Source: Halictus rubicundus
Taxonomy: Eukaryota > Arthropoda > Insecta > Hymenoptera > Halictidae
Assembly (NCBI RefSeq): GCF_050948215.1
Contig: NW_027488774.1
Span: forward strand, 310,001 to 374,000
Direction: 5' to 3'
Length of the DNA stretch: 64,000 nt
Part shown: positions 28,881 to 43,316 of the stretch, one piece after another
Layout of the letters: each line of letters starts with the position of its first letter
Position numbering within the stretch: the stretch's first letter is position 1
The notes under the pieces: generated by a model
Databases searched by the model: none
What the model was told of the DNA's origin: nothing
Seen by the model: only the letters and a program-made list of their open reading frames with translations
Translations under genes and position numbers: made by a program

Positions 28881-31800
28881 GATAGGATAGGTTAGAGGAT
28901 AGGATAGGATAGAGGATAGGATAGTGGATTGTATAGGATAGAGGACAGAAGACGATAGAGGATAGGATAGGATAGAGGAAAGGATAGGGTAGAGGATAGG
29001 ATAGGATAGAGGATAGGATAGGATAGAGGTTAGGTTGGATAGAGTATAGAATAGGATAGAGGACAGGATAGGATAGAGGATAGGATAGGATTGAGGATAG
29101 GATAGGATAGAGGAAAGGATAGGATACAGGATCGGATAGGTGATTGGATAGGATAGAGGATAGGATAGGATAGAGGATAGTATAGGATAGAGGATAGGAT
29201 AGGATAGAGGATAGGATAGGATAGAGGATAGAGGATAGGATAGGATAGAGGATAGGATAGGATAGAGGATAGGATAGGATAGCGGATAAGATAGGATATA
29301 GGATTGGATATGATAGAGGATAGGATAGGATAGAGGATATGATACGATAGAGGATAGGATAGGATAGAGGATAGGATAGAGGATAGGATACGATAGAGGA
29401 TAGGATATTATAGAGGATAGGATAGGATAGAGGATAGGATAGGATAGAGGATAGGATAGGATAGAGGATAGAGGATAGGATAGGATAGAGGATAGGATAG
29501 GATAGCGGATAGGATAGGATATAGGATTGGATAGGATAGAGGATAGGATAGGATAGAGGATATGATACGATAGAGGATAGGATAGATGATAGGATAGCAT
29601 AGAGGATAGGATAGGGGATTGGATAGGATAGAGTATAGGATAGGATAGAGGATAGTATAGGATAGAGGATAGGATAGGATAGAGGATAGGATAGGATAGA
29701 GGATAGGATAGGATAGAGGATAGAGGATAGGATAGGATAGAGGATAGGATAGGATAGAGGATAGTATAGTATAGAGGATAGGATAGGATACAGGATAGGA
29801 TAGGATAGAGGATATTATAGGATAGAGGATAGGATAGGATACTATAGAGGATAGGATAAGATAGAGGATCGGATAGGATGGAGGAAAGGATAGGATAGAG
29901 AATACGATACGATAGAGTATAGGACATAGGATTGGATAGGATAGAGGATAGGATACGATAGAGGACAGGATATTGTAGGATAGAGAATAGGATAGGATGG
30001 ATGATATTAAGGATAGAGGATGCGATATTATAGAGGAGAGGATCGAATAGAGGAAAGGATAGGATACAGGATAGGATAGGATAAAGGATTGGATAGGATA
30101 GAGGATAGCATAGGATAGAGGATAGGATAGGATAGAGGATAGGATAGGGGATTGGATAGGATAGAGTATAGGATAGGATAGGATAGAGGATAGGATAGGA
30201 TAGAGGAAAGGATAGGATAGAGGATCGGATAGGTGATTGGATAGGATAGAGGATAGGATAGGATAGAGGTTAGGTTGGATAGAGTATAGAATAGGATAGA
30301 AGATAGGATAGGATAGAGGATAGGATAGGATTGAGGATAGTATAGGATAGAGGAAAGGTTAGGATAGAGGATCGGATAGGTGATTGGATAGGATAGAGAA
30401 TAGGATACGATAGAGGATAGGATCGGATAGAGGATAGGATAGGGGATTGGATAGGATAGACAATAGGTGACGATAAAGGATGGGATAGGGGATTGTATAG
30501 GATAGAGGATAGGAGACGATAGAGGATAGGATAGGGGATTGTATAGGCTAGAGGACAGGAGACGATAGAGGATAGGATAGGATAGAGGATAGTATAGGAT
30601 AGAGGATAGGATAGGATAGAGGATAGGATAGGATACAGGATAGGATACGATAGAGGATATTATAGGATAGAGGATAGGATAGGATAATATAGAGGATAGG
30701 ATAAGATAGAGGATCGGATAGGATGGAGGAAAGGATAGGATAGAGAATACGATACGATAGAGTATAGGACATAGGATTGGATAGGATAGAGGATAGGATA
30801 CGATAGAGGACAGGATATTGTAGGATAGAGAATAGGATAGGATGGATGATATTAATGATAGAGGATGCGATATTATAGAGGAGAGGATCGAATAGAGGAA
30901 AGGATAGGATACAGGATAGGTTAGGATAGAGGATTGGATAGGATAGAGGATAGCATAGGATAGATGATAGGATAGGATAGAGGATAGGATAGGGGATTGG
31001 ATAGGATAGAGTATAGGATATAATAGGATAGAGGATACGATATCATAGAGGATAGGATAGGATAGAGGAAAGGATAGTATAGAGGATCGGATAGGTGATT
31101 GGATAGGATAGAGGATAGGATAGGATAGAGGTTAGGTTGGATAGAGTATAGAATAGGATAGAGGATAGGATAGGATAGAGGATAGGATAGGATTGAGGAT
31201 AGTATAGGATAGAGGAAAGGATAGGATAGAGGATCGGATAGGTGATTGGATAGGATAGAGGATAGGATAGGATAGAGGATAGGATAGGATAGAGGACAGG
31301 ATAGGATGGATGATATTATGGATAGAGGATGCGATATTATAGAGGAGAGGATCGAATAGAGGAAAGGATAGGATACAGGATAGGATAGGATAGAGGATTG
31401 GATAGGATAGAGGATAGCATAGGATAGAGGATAGGACAGGATAGAGGATAGGATAGGGGATTGCATAGGATAGAGTATAGGATAGGATAGGATAGAGGAT
31501 ACGATATCATAGAGGATAGGATAGGATAGAGGAAAGGATAGGATAGAGGATCGGATAGGTGATTGGTTAGGATAGAGGATAGGGTAGGATAGAGGTTAGG
31601 TTGGATAGAGTATAGAATAGGATAGAGGATAGGATAGGATAGAGGATAGGATAGGATTGAGGATAGTATAGGATAGAGGAAAGGATAGGATAGAGGATCG
31701 GATAGGTGATTGGATAGGATAGAGGATAGGATAGGATAGAGGATAGGATAGGATAGAGGATAGGATAGGATAGAGGATAGGATAGGATAGAGGATAGGAT

Positions 31801-32889
31801 AGGATAGATGATTGGATTGGTTAGAAGATAGGATATAGGATAGGATAGGATAGAGGATAGGATAGGATAGAGGATAGGTTGGATAGAGTATAGAATAGGA
31901 TAGAGGATAGGATAGGATAGAGGATAGGATAGGATTGAGGATAGTATAGGATAGAGGAAAGGATAGGATAGAGGATCGGATAGGTGATTGGATAGGATAG
32001 AGTATAGGATACGATAGAGGATAGGATCGGATAGAGGATAGGATAGGGGATTGGATAGGATAGACAATAGGTGACGATAAAGGATGGGATAGGGGATTGT
32101 ATAGGATAGAGGATAGGAGACGATAGAGGATAGGATAGGGGATTGTATAGGCTAGAGGACAGGAGACGATAGAGGATAGGATAGGATAGAGGATAGTATA
32201 GGATAGAGGATAGGATAGGATAGAGGATAGGATAGGATACAGGATAGGATAGGATAGGATACAGGATAGGATAGGATAGAGGATATTATAGGATAGAGGA
32301 TAGGATAGGATACTATAGAGGATAGGATAAGATAGAGGATCGGATAGGATGGAGGAAAGGATAGGATAGAGAATACGATACGATAGAGTATAGGACATAG
32401 GATTGGATAGGATAGAGGATAGGATACGATAGAGGACAGGATATTGTAGGATAGAGAATAGGATAGGATGGATGATATTAAGGATAGAGGATGCGATATT
32501 ATAGAGGAGAGGATCGAATAGAGGAAAGGATAGGATACAGGATAGGATAGGATAGAGGATTGGATAGGATAGAGGATAGCATAGGATAGAGGATAGGATA
32601 GGATAGAGGATAGGATAGGGGATTGGATAGGATAGAGTATAGGATAGGATAGGATAGAGGATACGATATCATAGAGGATAGGATAGGATAGAGTAAAGGA
32701 TAGGATAAAGGATCGGATAGGTGATTGGATAGGATAGAGGATAGGATAGGATAGAGGTTAGGTTGGATAGAGTATAGAATAGGATAGAGGATAGGATAGG
32801 ATAGAGGATAGGATAGGATTGAGGATAGTATAGGATAGAGGAAAGGATAGGATAGAGGATCGGATAGGTGATTGGATAGGATAGAGGAT
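28881..32889 (+). repeat. Large duplicated satellite segment, first copy
   Basis: About 4 kb of variant-rich satellite that reappears at 33161-37610. From 28881 to about 31876 the offset is 4280 bp. From about 31877 to 32889 it is 4721 bp, so one copy has a 441-bp insertion or deletion. Landmarks include GGACATAGGATTGG near 29921, 30768 and 32394, GATATTGTAGGATAG, and TTAGGTTGGATAGAG. Only a handful of substitutions separate the copies by eye. Confidence 0.8.
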
Positions 32890-33160
32890 AGGATAGGATA
32901 GAGGATAGGATAGGATAGAGGATAGGATAGGATAGAGGATAGGATAGGATAGAGGATAGGATAGGATAGATGATTGGATTGGTTAGAAGATAGGATATAG
33001 GATAGGATAGGATAGAGGATAGGATAGGATAGAGGATAGAGGATAGGATAGGATAGAGGATAGGATAGGATAGCGGATAGGATAGGATAGCGGATAGGAT
33101 AGGATATAGGATTGGATAGGATAGAGGATAGGATAGGATAGAGGATATGATACGATAGAG

Positions 33161-36100
33161 GATAGGATAGGTTAGAGGATAGGATAGGATAGAGGATAGG
33201 ATAGTGGATTGTATAGGATAGAGGACAGAAGACGATAGAGGATAGGATAGGATAGAGGAAAGGATAGGGTAGAGGATAGGATAGGATAGAGGATAGGATA
33301 GGATAGAGGTTAGGTTGGATAGAGTATAGAATAGGATAGAGGACAGGATAGGATAGAGGATAGGATAGGATTGAGGATAGGATAGGATAGAGGAAAGGAT
33401 AGGATACAGGATCGGATAGGTGATTGGATAGGATAGAGGATAGGATAGGATAGAGGATAGTATAGGATAGAGGATAGGATAGGATAGAGGATAGGATAGG
33501 ATAGAGGATAGAGGATAGGATAGGATAGAGGATAGGATAGGATAGAGGATAGGATAGGATAGCGGATAAGATAGGATATAGGATTGGATATGATAGAGGA
33601 TAGGATAGGATAGAGGATATGATACGATAGAGGATAGGATAGGATAGAGGATAGGATAGAGGATAGGATACGATAGAGGATAGGATATTATAGAGGATAG
33701 GATAGGATAGAGGATAGGATAGGATAGAGGATAGGATAGGATAGAGGATAGAGGATAGGATAGGATAGAGGATAGGATAGGATAGCGGATAGGATAGGAT
33801 ATAGGATTGGATAGGATAGAGGATAGGATAGGATAGAGGATATGATACGATAGAGGATAGGATAGATGATAGGATAGCATAGAGGATAGGATAGGGGATT
33901 GGATAGGATAGAGTATAGGATAGGATAGAGGATAGTATAGGATAGAGGATAGGATAGGATAGAGGATAGGATAGGATAGAGGATAGGATAGGATAGAGGA
34001 TAGAGGATAGGATAGGATAGAGGATAGGATAGGATAGAGGATAGTATAGTATAGAGGATAGGATAGGATACAGGATAGGATAGGATAGAGGATATTATAG
34101 GATAGAGGATAGGATAGGATACTATAGAGGATAGGATAAGATAGAGGATCGGATAGGATGGAGGAAAGGATAGGATAGAGAATACGATACGATAGAGTAT
34201 AGGACATAGGATTGGATAGGATAGAGGATAGGATACGATAGAGGACAGGATATTGTAGGATGGAGAATAGGATAGGATGGATGATATTAAGGATAGAGGA
34301 TGCGATATTATAGAGGAGAGGATCGAATAGAGGAAAGGATAGGATACAGGATAGGATAGGATAAAGGATTGGATAGGATAGAGGATAGCATAGGATAGAG
34401 GATAGGATAGGATAGAGGATAGGATAGGGGATTGGATAGGATAGAGTATAGGATAGGATAGGATAGAGGATAGGATAGGATAGAGGAAAGGATAGGATAG
34501 AGGATCGGATAGGTGATTGGATAGGATAGAGGATAGGATAGGATAGAGGTTAGGTTGGATAGAGTATAGAATAGGATAGAAGATAGGATAGGATAGAGGA
34601 TAGGATAGGATTGAGGATAGTATAGGATAGAGGAAAGGTTAGGATAGAGGATCGGATAGGTGATTGGATAGGATAGAGAATAGGATACGATAGAGGATAG
34701 GATCGGATAGAGGATAGGATAGGGGATTGGATAGGATAGACAATAGGTGACGATAAAGGATGGGATAGGGGATTGTATAGGATAGAGGATAGGAGACGAT
34801 AGAGGATAGGATAGGGGATTGTATAGGCTAGAGGACAGGAGACGATAGAGGATAGGATAGGATAGAGGATAGTATAGGATAGAGGATAGGATAGGATAGA
34901 GGATAGGATAGGATACAGGATAGGATACGATAGAGGATATTATAGGATAGAGGATAGGATAGGATAATATAGAGGATAGGATAAGATAGAGGATCGGATA
35001 GGATGGAGGAAAGGATAGGATAGAGAATACGATACGATAGAGTATAGGACATAGGATTGGATAGGATAGAGGATAGGATACGATAGAGGACAGGATATTG
35101 TAGGATAGAGAATAGGATAGGATGGATGATATTAAGGATAGAGGATGCGATATTATAGAGGAGAGGATCGAATAGAGGAAAGGATAGGATACAGGATAGG
35201 ATAGGATAGAGGATTGGATAGGATAGAGGATAGCATAGGATAGATGATAGGATAGGATAGAGGATAGGATAGGGGATTGGATAGGATAGAGTATAGGATA
35301 TAATAGGATAGAGGATACGATATCATAGAGGATAGGATAGGATAGAGGAAAGGATAGTATAGAGGATCGGATAGGTGATTGGATAGGATAGAGGATAGGA
35401 TAGGATAGAGGTTAGGTTGGATAGAGTATAGAATAGGATAGAGGATAGGATAGGATAGAGGATAGGATAGGATTGAGGATAGTATAGGATAGAGGAAAGG
35501 ATAGGATAGAGGATCGGATAGGTGATTGGATAGGATAGAGGATAGGATAGGATAGAGGATAGGATAGGATAGAGGATAGGATAGGATGGATGATATTATG
35601 GATAGAGGATGCGATATTATAGAGGAGAGGATCGAATAGAGGAAAGGATAGGATACAGGATAGGATAGGATAGAGGATTGGATAGGATAGAGGATAGCAT
35701 AGGATAGAGGATAGGACAGGATAGAGGATAGGATAGGGGATTGCATAGGATAGAGTATAGGATAGGATAGGATAGAGGATACGATATCATAGAGGATAGG
35801 ATAGGATAGAGGAAAGGATAGGATAGAGGATCGGATAGGTGATTGGTTAGGATAGAGGATAGGGTAGGATAGAGGTTAGGTTGGATAGAGTATAGAATAG
35901 GATAGAGGATAGGATAGGATAGAGGATAGGATAGGATTGAGGATAGTATAGGATAGAGGAAAGGATAGGATAGAGGATCGGATAGGTGATTGGATAGGAT
36001 AGAGGATAGGATAGGATAGAGGATAGGATAGGATAGAGGATAGGATAGGATAGAGGATAGGATAGGATAGAGGATAGGATAGGATAGATGATTGGATTGG

Positions 36101-37610
36101 TTAGAAGATAGGATATAGGATAGGATAGGATAGAGGATAGGATAGGATAGAGGATAGAGGATAGGATAGGATAGAGGATAGGATAGGATAGCGGATAGGA
36201 TAGGATAGCGGATAGGATAGGATATAGGATTGGATAGGATAGAGGATAGGATAGGATAGAGGATATGATACGATAGAGGATAGGATAGATGATAGGATAG
36301 CATAGAGGATAGGATAGGGGATTGGATAGGATAGAGTATAGGATAGGATAGAGGATAGTATAGGTTAGAGGATAGGATAGGATAGAGGATAGGATAGGAT
36401 AGAGGATAGGATAGGATAGAGGATAGAGGATAGGATAGGATAGAGGATAGGATAGGATAGAGGATAGTATAGGATAGAGGATAGGATAGGATAGAGGATA
36501 CGATATTATAGAGGATAGGATAGGATAGAGGAAAGGATAGGATAGAGGATCGGATAGGTGATTGGATAGGATAGAGGATAGGATAGGATCGAGGTTAGGT
36601 TGGATAGAGTATAGAATAGGATAGAGGATAGGATAGGATAGAGGATAGGATAGGATTGAGGATAGTATAGGATAGAGGAAAGGATAGGATAGAGGATCGG
36701 ATAGGTGATTGGATAGGATAGAGTATAGGATACGATAGAGGATAGGATCGGATAGAGGATAGGATAGGGGATTGGATAGGATAGACAATAGGTGACGATA
36801 AAGGATGGGATAGGGGATTGTATAGGATAGAGGATAGGAGACGATAGAGGATAGGATAGGGGATTGTATAGGCTAGAGGACAGGAGACGATAGAGGATAG
36901 GATAGGATAGAGGATAGTATAGGATAGAGGATAGGATAGGATAGAGGATAGGATAGGATACAGGATAGGATAGGATAGGATACAGGATAGGATAGGATAG
37001 AGGATATTATAGGATAGAGGATAGGATAGGATACTATAGAGGATAGGATAAGATAGAGGATCGGATAGGATGGAGGAAAGGATAGGATAGAGAATACGAT
37101 ACGATAGAGTATAGGACATAGGATTGGATAGGATAGAGGATAGGATACGATAGAGGACAGGATATTGTAGGATAGAGAATAGGATAGGATGGATGATATT
37201 AAGGATAGAGGATGCGATATTATAGAGGAGAGGATCGAATAGAGGAAAGGATAGGATACAGGATAGGATAGGATAGAGGATTGGATAGGATAGAGGATAG
37301 CATAGGATAGAGGATAGGATAGGATAGAGGATAGGATAGGGGATTGGATAGGATAGAGTATAGGATAGGATAGGATAGAGGATACGATATCATAGAGGAT
37401 AGGATAGGATAGAGGAAAGGATAGGATAAAGGATCGGATAGGTGATTGGATAGGATAGAGGATAGGATAGGATAGAGGTTAGGTTGGATAGAGTATAGAA
37501 TAGGATAGAGGATAGGATAGGATAGAGGATAGGATAGGATTGAGGATAGTATAGGATAGAGGAAAGGATAGGATAGAGGATCGGATAGGTGATTGGATAG
37601 GATAGAGGAT
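33161..37610 (+). repeat. Large duplicated satellite segment, second copy
   Basis: Second copy of the segment at 28881-32889, with about 441 bp extra at roughly 36157-36597. The GGACATAGG landmark lies near 34201, 35046 and 37112. Differences seen include GTAGGATGGAG here against GTAGGATAGAG in the first copy. Confidence 0.8.
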
Positions 37611-40600
37611 ATGATAGGATAGAGTTTAGGTTGGATAGAGTATAGAATAGGATAGAGGATAGGATAGGATAGAGGATAGGATAGGATTGAGGATAGGTTA
37701 GGATAGAGGATAGGATAGGATAGAGGATTGGATACGATAGAGGATAGGATATTATAGAGGATAGGATAGGATAGAGGATAGGATAGGATAGAGGATAGGA
37801 TAGGATAGAGGATAGGATAGGATAGAGGATAGGATAGGATAGAGGATAGGATAGGATAGAGGATAGGATAGGATAGAGGATAGGATAGGATAGAGGATTG
37901 GATTGGTTAGAAGATAGGATATAGGATTGGATAGGATAGAGGATAGGATACGATAGTGGATAGGATAGATTATAGGATAGGATAGAGGATAGGATAGGAT
38001 AGGGGATAGGATAGAGGATAGGATAGTGGATTGTATAGGATAGAGGAAAGGAGACGATAGAGGATAGGATAGGTTAGAGGATAGGATAGGATAGAGGATA
38101 GGATAGGATAGGATAGAGGATAGGATAGAGGATAGGATAGAGGATAGGATAGGATAGAGGATAGGATAGGGGATTGGATAGGATAGAGGAAAGGATAGGA
38201 TAGAGGATAGGATAGGATAGAGGATAGGATATAGGATTGGATAGGATAGAGGATAGGATACGATAGTGGATAGGATAGATGATAGGATAGGATAGAGGAT
38301 AGGATAGGATAGAGGATAGGATAGGATAGAGGATAGGATAGGATAGAGGATAGGATAGAGGATAGGATAGAGGATAGGATAGTGGATTGTATAGGATAGA
38401 GGACAGAAGACGATAGAGGATAGGATAGGTTAGAGGATAGGATAGGATAGAGGATAGGATAGTGGATTGTATAGGATAGAGGACAGAAGACGATAGAGGA
38501 TAGGATAGGATAGAGGATAGGATAGGATAGAGGATAGAGGATAGGATAGGATAGAGGATACGATATTATAGAGGATAGGATTGGATAGAGGATAGGATCG
38601 GATAGAGGATAGGATAGGGGATTGGATAGGATAGAGGAAAGGATAGGATAGAGGATAGGATAGGATAGAGGATAGGATAGAGGATAGGATACAGGATAGG
38701 ATAGGATTGAGGATAGGATAGGATAGAGGAAAGGATAGGATAGAGGATCGGATAGGTGATTGGATAGGATAGAGGATAGGATAGGATAGAGGTTAGGTTG
38801 GATAAAGTATAGAATAGGATAGAGGATAGGATAGGATAGAGGATAGGATAGGATTGAGGATAGTATAGGATAGAGGAAAGGATAGGGTAGAGGATCGGAT
38901 AGGTGATTGGAAAGGATAGAGGATAGGATAGGATAGAGGATAGGATAGGGTAGCGGATAGGTTAGGATAGAGGATAGGATAGGATAGAGGATAGGATAGG
39001 TGATTGGATAGGATAGAGGATAGGATAGGATAGAGGATAGTATAGGATGGAGGATAGGATAGGATAGAGGATAGGATAGGATAGAGGATAGGATAGGATA
39101 GAGGATAGAGGATAGGATAGGATAGAGGATAGGATAGGATAGCGGATAGGATAGGATATAGGATTGGATAGGATAGAGGATAGGATAGGATAGAGGAAAG
39201 GATAGGGTAGAGGATAGGATAGGATAGAGGATAGGATAGGATAGAGGTTAGGTTGGATAGAGTATAGAATAGGATAGAGGACAGGATAGGATAGAGGATA
39301 GGATAGGATTGAGGATAGGATAGGATACAGGAAAGGATGGGATACAGGATCGGATAGGTGATTGGATAGGATAGAGGATAGGATAGGATAGAGGATAGTA
39401 TAGGATGGAGGATAGGATATGATAGAGGATAGGATAGGATAGAGGATAGGATAGGATAGAGGATAGAGGATAGGATAGGATAGAGGATAGGATAGGATAG
39501 CGGATAGGATAGGATATAGGATTGGATAGGATAGAGGATAGGATAGGATAGAGGATATGATACGATAGAGGATAGGATAGGATAGAGGATAGGATAGGAT
39601 AGAGGATAGGATACGATAGAGGATAGGATATTATAGAGGATAGGATAGGATAGAGGATAGGATAGGATAGATGATAGGATAGGATAGAGGATAGGATAGG
39701 ATAGAGGATTGGATTGGATAGAGGATACGATATTATAGAGGATAGGATAGGATAGAGGAAACGATAGGGTATTGGATAGGATAGAGCATAGGATAAAGAA
39801 TAGGATAGGATAGAGGATAGGATAGGGGATTGGATAGCATACGGGATTGGATAGGATAGAGGATAGGATACGATAGAGGATAGGATAGGATAGAGGATAG
39901 GATCGGATAGAGGATAGGATAGGGGATTGGATACGATAGAGGAAAGGATAGGATAGAGGATAGGATAGGATAGAGGATAGGATAGAGGATAGGATACAGG
40001 ATAGGATAGGATTGAGGATAGGATAGGATAGAGGAAAGGATAGGATAGAGGATCGGATAGGTGATTGGATAGGATAGAGGATAGGATAGGATAGAGGTTA
40101 GGTTGGATAGAGTATAGAATAGGATAGAGGATAGGATAGGATAGAGGATAGGATAGGATTGAGGATAGTATAGGATAGAGGAAAGGATAGGGTAGAGGAT
40201 CGGATAGGTGATTGGAAAGGATAGAGGATAGGATAGGATAGAGGATAGGATAGGGTAGCGGATAGGTTAGGATAGAGGATAGGATAGGATAGAGGATAGG
40301 ATACGATAGAGGATAGGATATTATAGAGGATAGGATAGGATAAAGGATAGGATAGGATAGAGGATAGGATAGGATAGAGGATAGGATAGGATAGAGGATA
40401 TGATAGGATAGAGGATATGATAGGATAGAGGATAGGATAGGATAGCGGATAGGATAGGGTAGAGTATAGAATAGGATAGAGGATAGGATAGGATAGAGGA
40501 TAGAATAGGAATGAGGATAGGATAGGATAGAGGATAGGATAAGATAGAGGATCGGATAGGATCGGATAGAATATAGAATAGGATAGAGGATAGGATAGGA

Positions 40601-41418
40601 TAGAGGGTAGGATAGGATAGAGGATAGGACAGGATAGAGGATAGGATAGGATTGAGGATAGGATAGGATAGAGGATAGGATAGTATAGAGGATTGGAGTG
40701 TATAGAGGCTAGGATATAGGATTGGATAGGATAGAGGATAGGATACGATAGTGGATAGGACAGAGGATAGGATAGGATAGAGGATAGGATAGAGGATTGG
40801 ATAGGATAGAGGATAGGATAGGATAGAGGATAGGATAGGATAGAGGATAGGATAGGATAGACGATAGGATAGGACAGAGGATAGGATAGGATAGACGATA
40901 GGATAGGATAGGATAGAGGATAGGATAGGATAGAGGATAGGATAGGATAGAGGATAGGATAGGATAGAGGATAGGATAGGATAGAGGATAGGATAGGATA
41001 GAGGATAGGATAGGATAGAGGATAGGATAGGATAGAGGATAGGATAGGATAGAGGATAGGATAGGATAGAGGATAGGATAGGATAGAGGATAGGATAGGA
41101 TAGAGGATAGGATAGGATAGAGGATAGGATAGAGAATGTGAAAGGATAGAGGATAGGATAGGATAGAGGATAGAATAGAGGATAGGATAGGGGAATGGAT
41201 AGGATAGTTGATACGATAGGATAGAGAATAGAATAGGATGGATGATATTATAGGATAGAGCACAGGATAGGATAGAGGATTCGATATTATAGAGGAGAGG
41301 ATCGAATAGAGGAAAGGATAGGGGATTGGATAGCGGATAGGATAGGATATAGGATTGGATAGGATGGAGGATAGGATAGGATAGGGGATAGGATAGGATA
41401 CAGGATTGGATAGGATAG

Positions 41419-43316
41419 AGAGCGAATCGAAATCTCACCGAGCTAACATCGTAAGAGAGCATAGAAACGCGAAAATTTCAACCGCACTCGCGAGTTTTAC
41501 TTTAATTTATTCTTACTCGAAATAATAAGTATGAGTATATATAAAAGTAAAAAGTGAGTGGAAAATTCAAAACCAAAAGGACTATAAAGCCAAAACGCGA
41601 ATAAAGACGCGATTCACGCGGAGTTCGGGTTAAAAACCCCTCAGGGGCGGATAAACTCCTAAGAGGAAAATAACTTGAAAGAAAATAGCAGATCATCAAC
41701 TATAGAATCTCGAAAAACCAAACGCGAACATCTGAAAAAGAAAAAGAAAAGATTAAACTCTTAAAATTAAATCGGGTACACTTACGTGAAAATAAGATAC
41801 TTCCAGCAAAATCCGGGAAACGGGAGTGCCGAAAAACTGCATATACCTGAAAAGAAAGAAATAGAAAAAGACTAGAAGTTTTTAAAAATAGTAGAGATGT
41901 CAATTAAATTTTAAAAATAAATAAATAATTAAAACCGGTGAAATAACAGTGTTAGAAAACGAACAATTACACTCGATAGATTAATACCAAGTGGACTATA
42001 AAGCAGTTTAGAATTTCCAAGTGTCAAGTGACGAGAGAGATAGAGAGAAAATACATAGAACAAGAGAGGATAGAGAACACCCGAAAGGCCAAGCCGAGAA
42101 GTTCACACAACGTGAGGGGTCGGTCGGACGGTGTTACCTAAAGTAAGGTAGGAACTAGAAGAGTTAAAACCGCAGAGGGATAACCAGTAGTAATTATACA
42201 CCGGATATAAAGTCTTAGGAGAAAGAGATAGAACTCGGGTAAAATACAAAAATAGGCCGATCTCAATAAAATTTTAGGGCCGCCCATTTCGAAGGGTGGC
42301 GAGTCGAAGGGGGTCGGAAAGGAGAAGTTATTCTCCCCCCCGAAAACTTTTTTGCTCTGCACCCACCCATTTCGGAGATATAGCGATTAGCAGGCTTATT
42401 TTACGGAAATTAGGGAAACGGACCAGACGAAAGTAAAGTGCTCGCCCGTACCGTTACAACGAGCCGCTGAACGCCAGAATCGGTGAAAGTTGAAAATTAG
42501 CGTGCATACCGGGTGACCAAATAATTTCGGATCCTAAAAAATCTGAGTACGTGGGTCGACTCGGTAGGGGAATCTAAGGGGTGTCTGTGATCTGGGGAAC
42601 AGAGTTCCCCAAGGCAAAAAATTTGTCGAAACCCCCCCCCCCTTTTCGAGATAACAACACGGACAAGGGGAAGGAGCTGATTCTCGAAAAAACTTTGAAC
42701 GAGGCAAGTTACGCATTCAACGAGGGCTTTACAAACATATAAGAATAAGTGGGGGTCAACTATCCAAAAACCCCCACTTCCCTCTTGCGAAATCCAGAAA
42801 TTAGCAGAATTTTAGCATTTCTTAGCGTTTTTTCGTCACTTTCAGACGATTTTAGATAATTCGAAGCAATTTTAGAATTTTTCCCGTCGATCGCACGAGA
42901 TTTCTTCAAAAATTCTTACAATTTTGCGAATTTCGTCAAATTTTCGTAGCTAGTAGGTAGAGAGAATATCGTAGCCGCTAAGTAGATTTCTGCGGACCTC
43001 GGCGATTATGTGCGAATTTTAGATAAGATAGGTTAGGTTAATAGAAAAAATTAGAATTACAACTGTTTGTGTTGGTTTTTTTTTGGTTTTTGGTTAATAA
43101 GGTTTAGCTAGTAAATTTTTAGAGTTTAGGTTTTAGATTTGTAATCTTAGGGTTAATCTCGAGTTTAGTTACTTTAAGTGTTAGTATATATAAAATAGAT
43201 TAAGTTTAAGCGAATCGATTAGATTAAATTAAATTAAGTACATGCGCGACCAGCGATAATAGATTTTTAACGATTTTGTAGAAATTGAAAAGTTAAATAG
43301 AGGCAAATACCTTTAA
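41419..43316 (+). repeat. 1.9-kb terminal direct repeat, left copy
   Basis: Starts at AGAGCGAATCG immediately after the satellite and ends at AATACCTTTAA. It matches 56880-58778 at an offset of 15461-15462. I found three substitutions (near 42670, 43008 and 43148) and two homopolymer length changes (C11 versus C13 near 42632, T9 versus T8 near 43076). No convincing coding frame lies on the sense strand. Reverse-strand frames of 60-80 codons show no family features. It could supply a promoter if it works as in TART, but no promoter motif was identified. Confidence 0.93.
42279..42777 (+). other. Cluster of four hairpins in the left terminal repeat
   Basis: Four potential RNA stems: GCCGCCC (42279) with GGGTGGC (42294); GGAGAA (42321) with TTCTCC (42331), a four-base loop; TGGGGAAC (42593) with GTTCCCCA (42604), a three-base loop; and GTGGGGGT (42749) with ACCCCCAC (42770). 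All four are present unchanged in the right copy. Their role is unknown. RNA structure for packaging or 3'-end recognition is possible. Confidence 0.55.

Larger units (their letters stand above)
1..41418 (+). repeat. GGATA/GAGGATA satellite array, left of the retrotransposon
   Basis: The whole stretch is built from two short blocks, GAGGATA (7 bp) and GGATA (5 bp). The commonest unit is the 17-bp GAGGATAGGATAGGATA, and runs of a 12-bp unit (GAGGATAGGATA) alternate with it, for example around 1590-1670 and 6940-7030. Orientation never flips. The plus strand is almost free of C, and scattered point variants (TACGATA, GATCGGATA, TTATAG, GATACATGA) act as landmarks. The reverse complement contains no stop codon, so long reverse frames with a 17-residue period (three 17-bp units) or a 4-residue period (one 12-bp unit) arise automatically. 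They are not genes. Nothing else was seen in this stretch. Confidence 0.97.

Noticed and set aside
23..40080. Many long reverse-strand reading frames (up to about 650 codons) in the satellite with SYPLSYPILYPILSSIL-like protein
   Set aside because: The repeat has no stop codon on the reverse strand, all frames encode the same periodic peptide, and frame ends fall at chance point mutations. These are repeat artefacts, not genes.
1..41418. CRISPR-like array because of regularly spaced short repeats
   Set aside because: There are no unique spacers. Everything is variant satellite, and the sequence is eukaryotic.
41421..41460. HDV-like ribozyme at the 5' end of the outer element (CTAAC at 41443-41447)
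   Set aside because: I could not find matching P1 and P2 strands around it in either repeat copy, so the motif alone is not enough.
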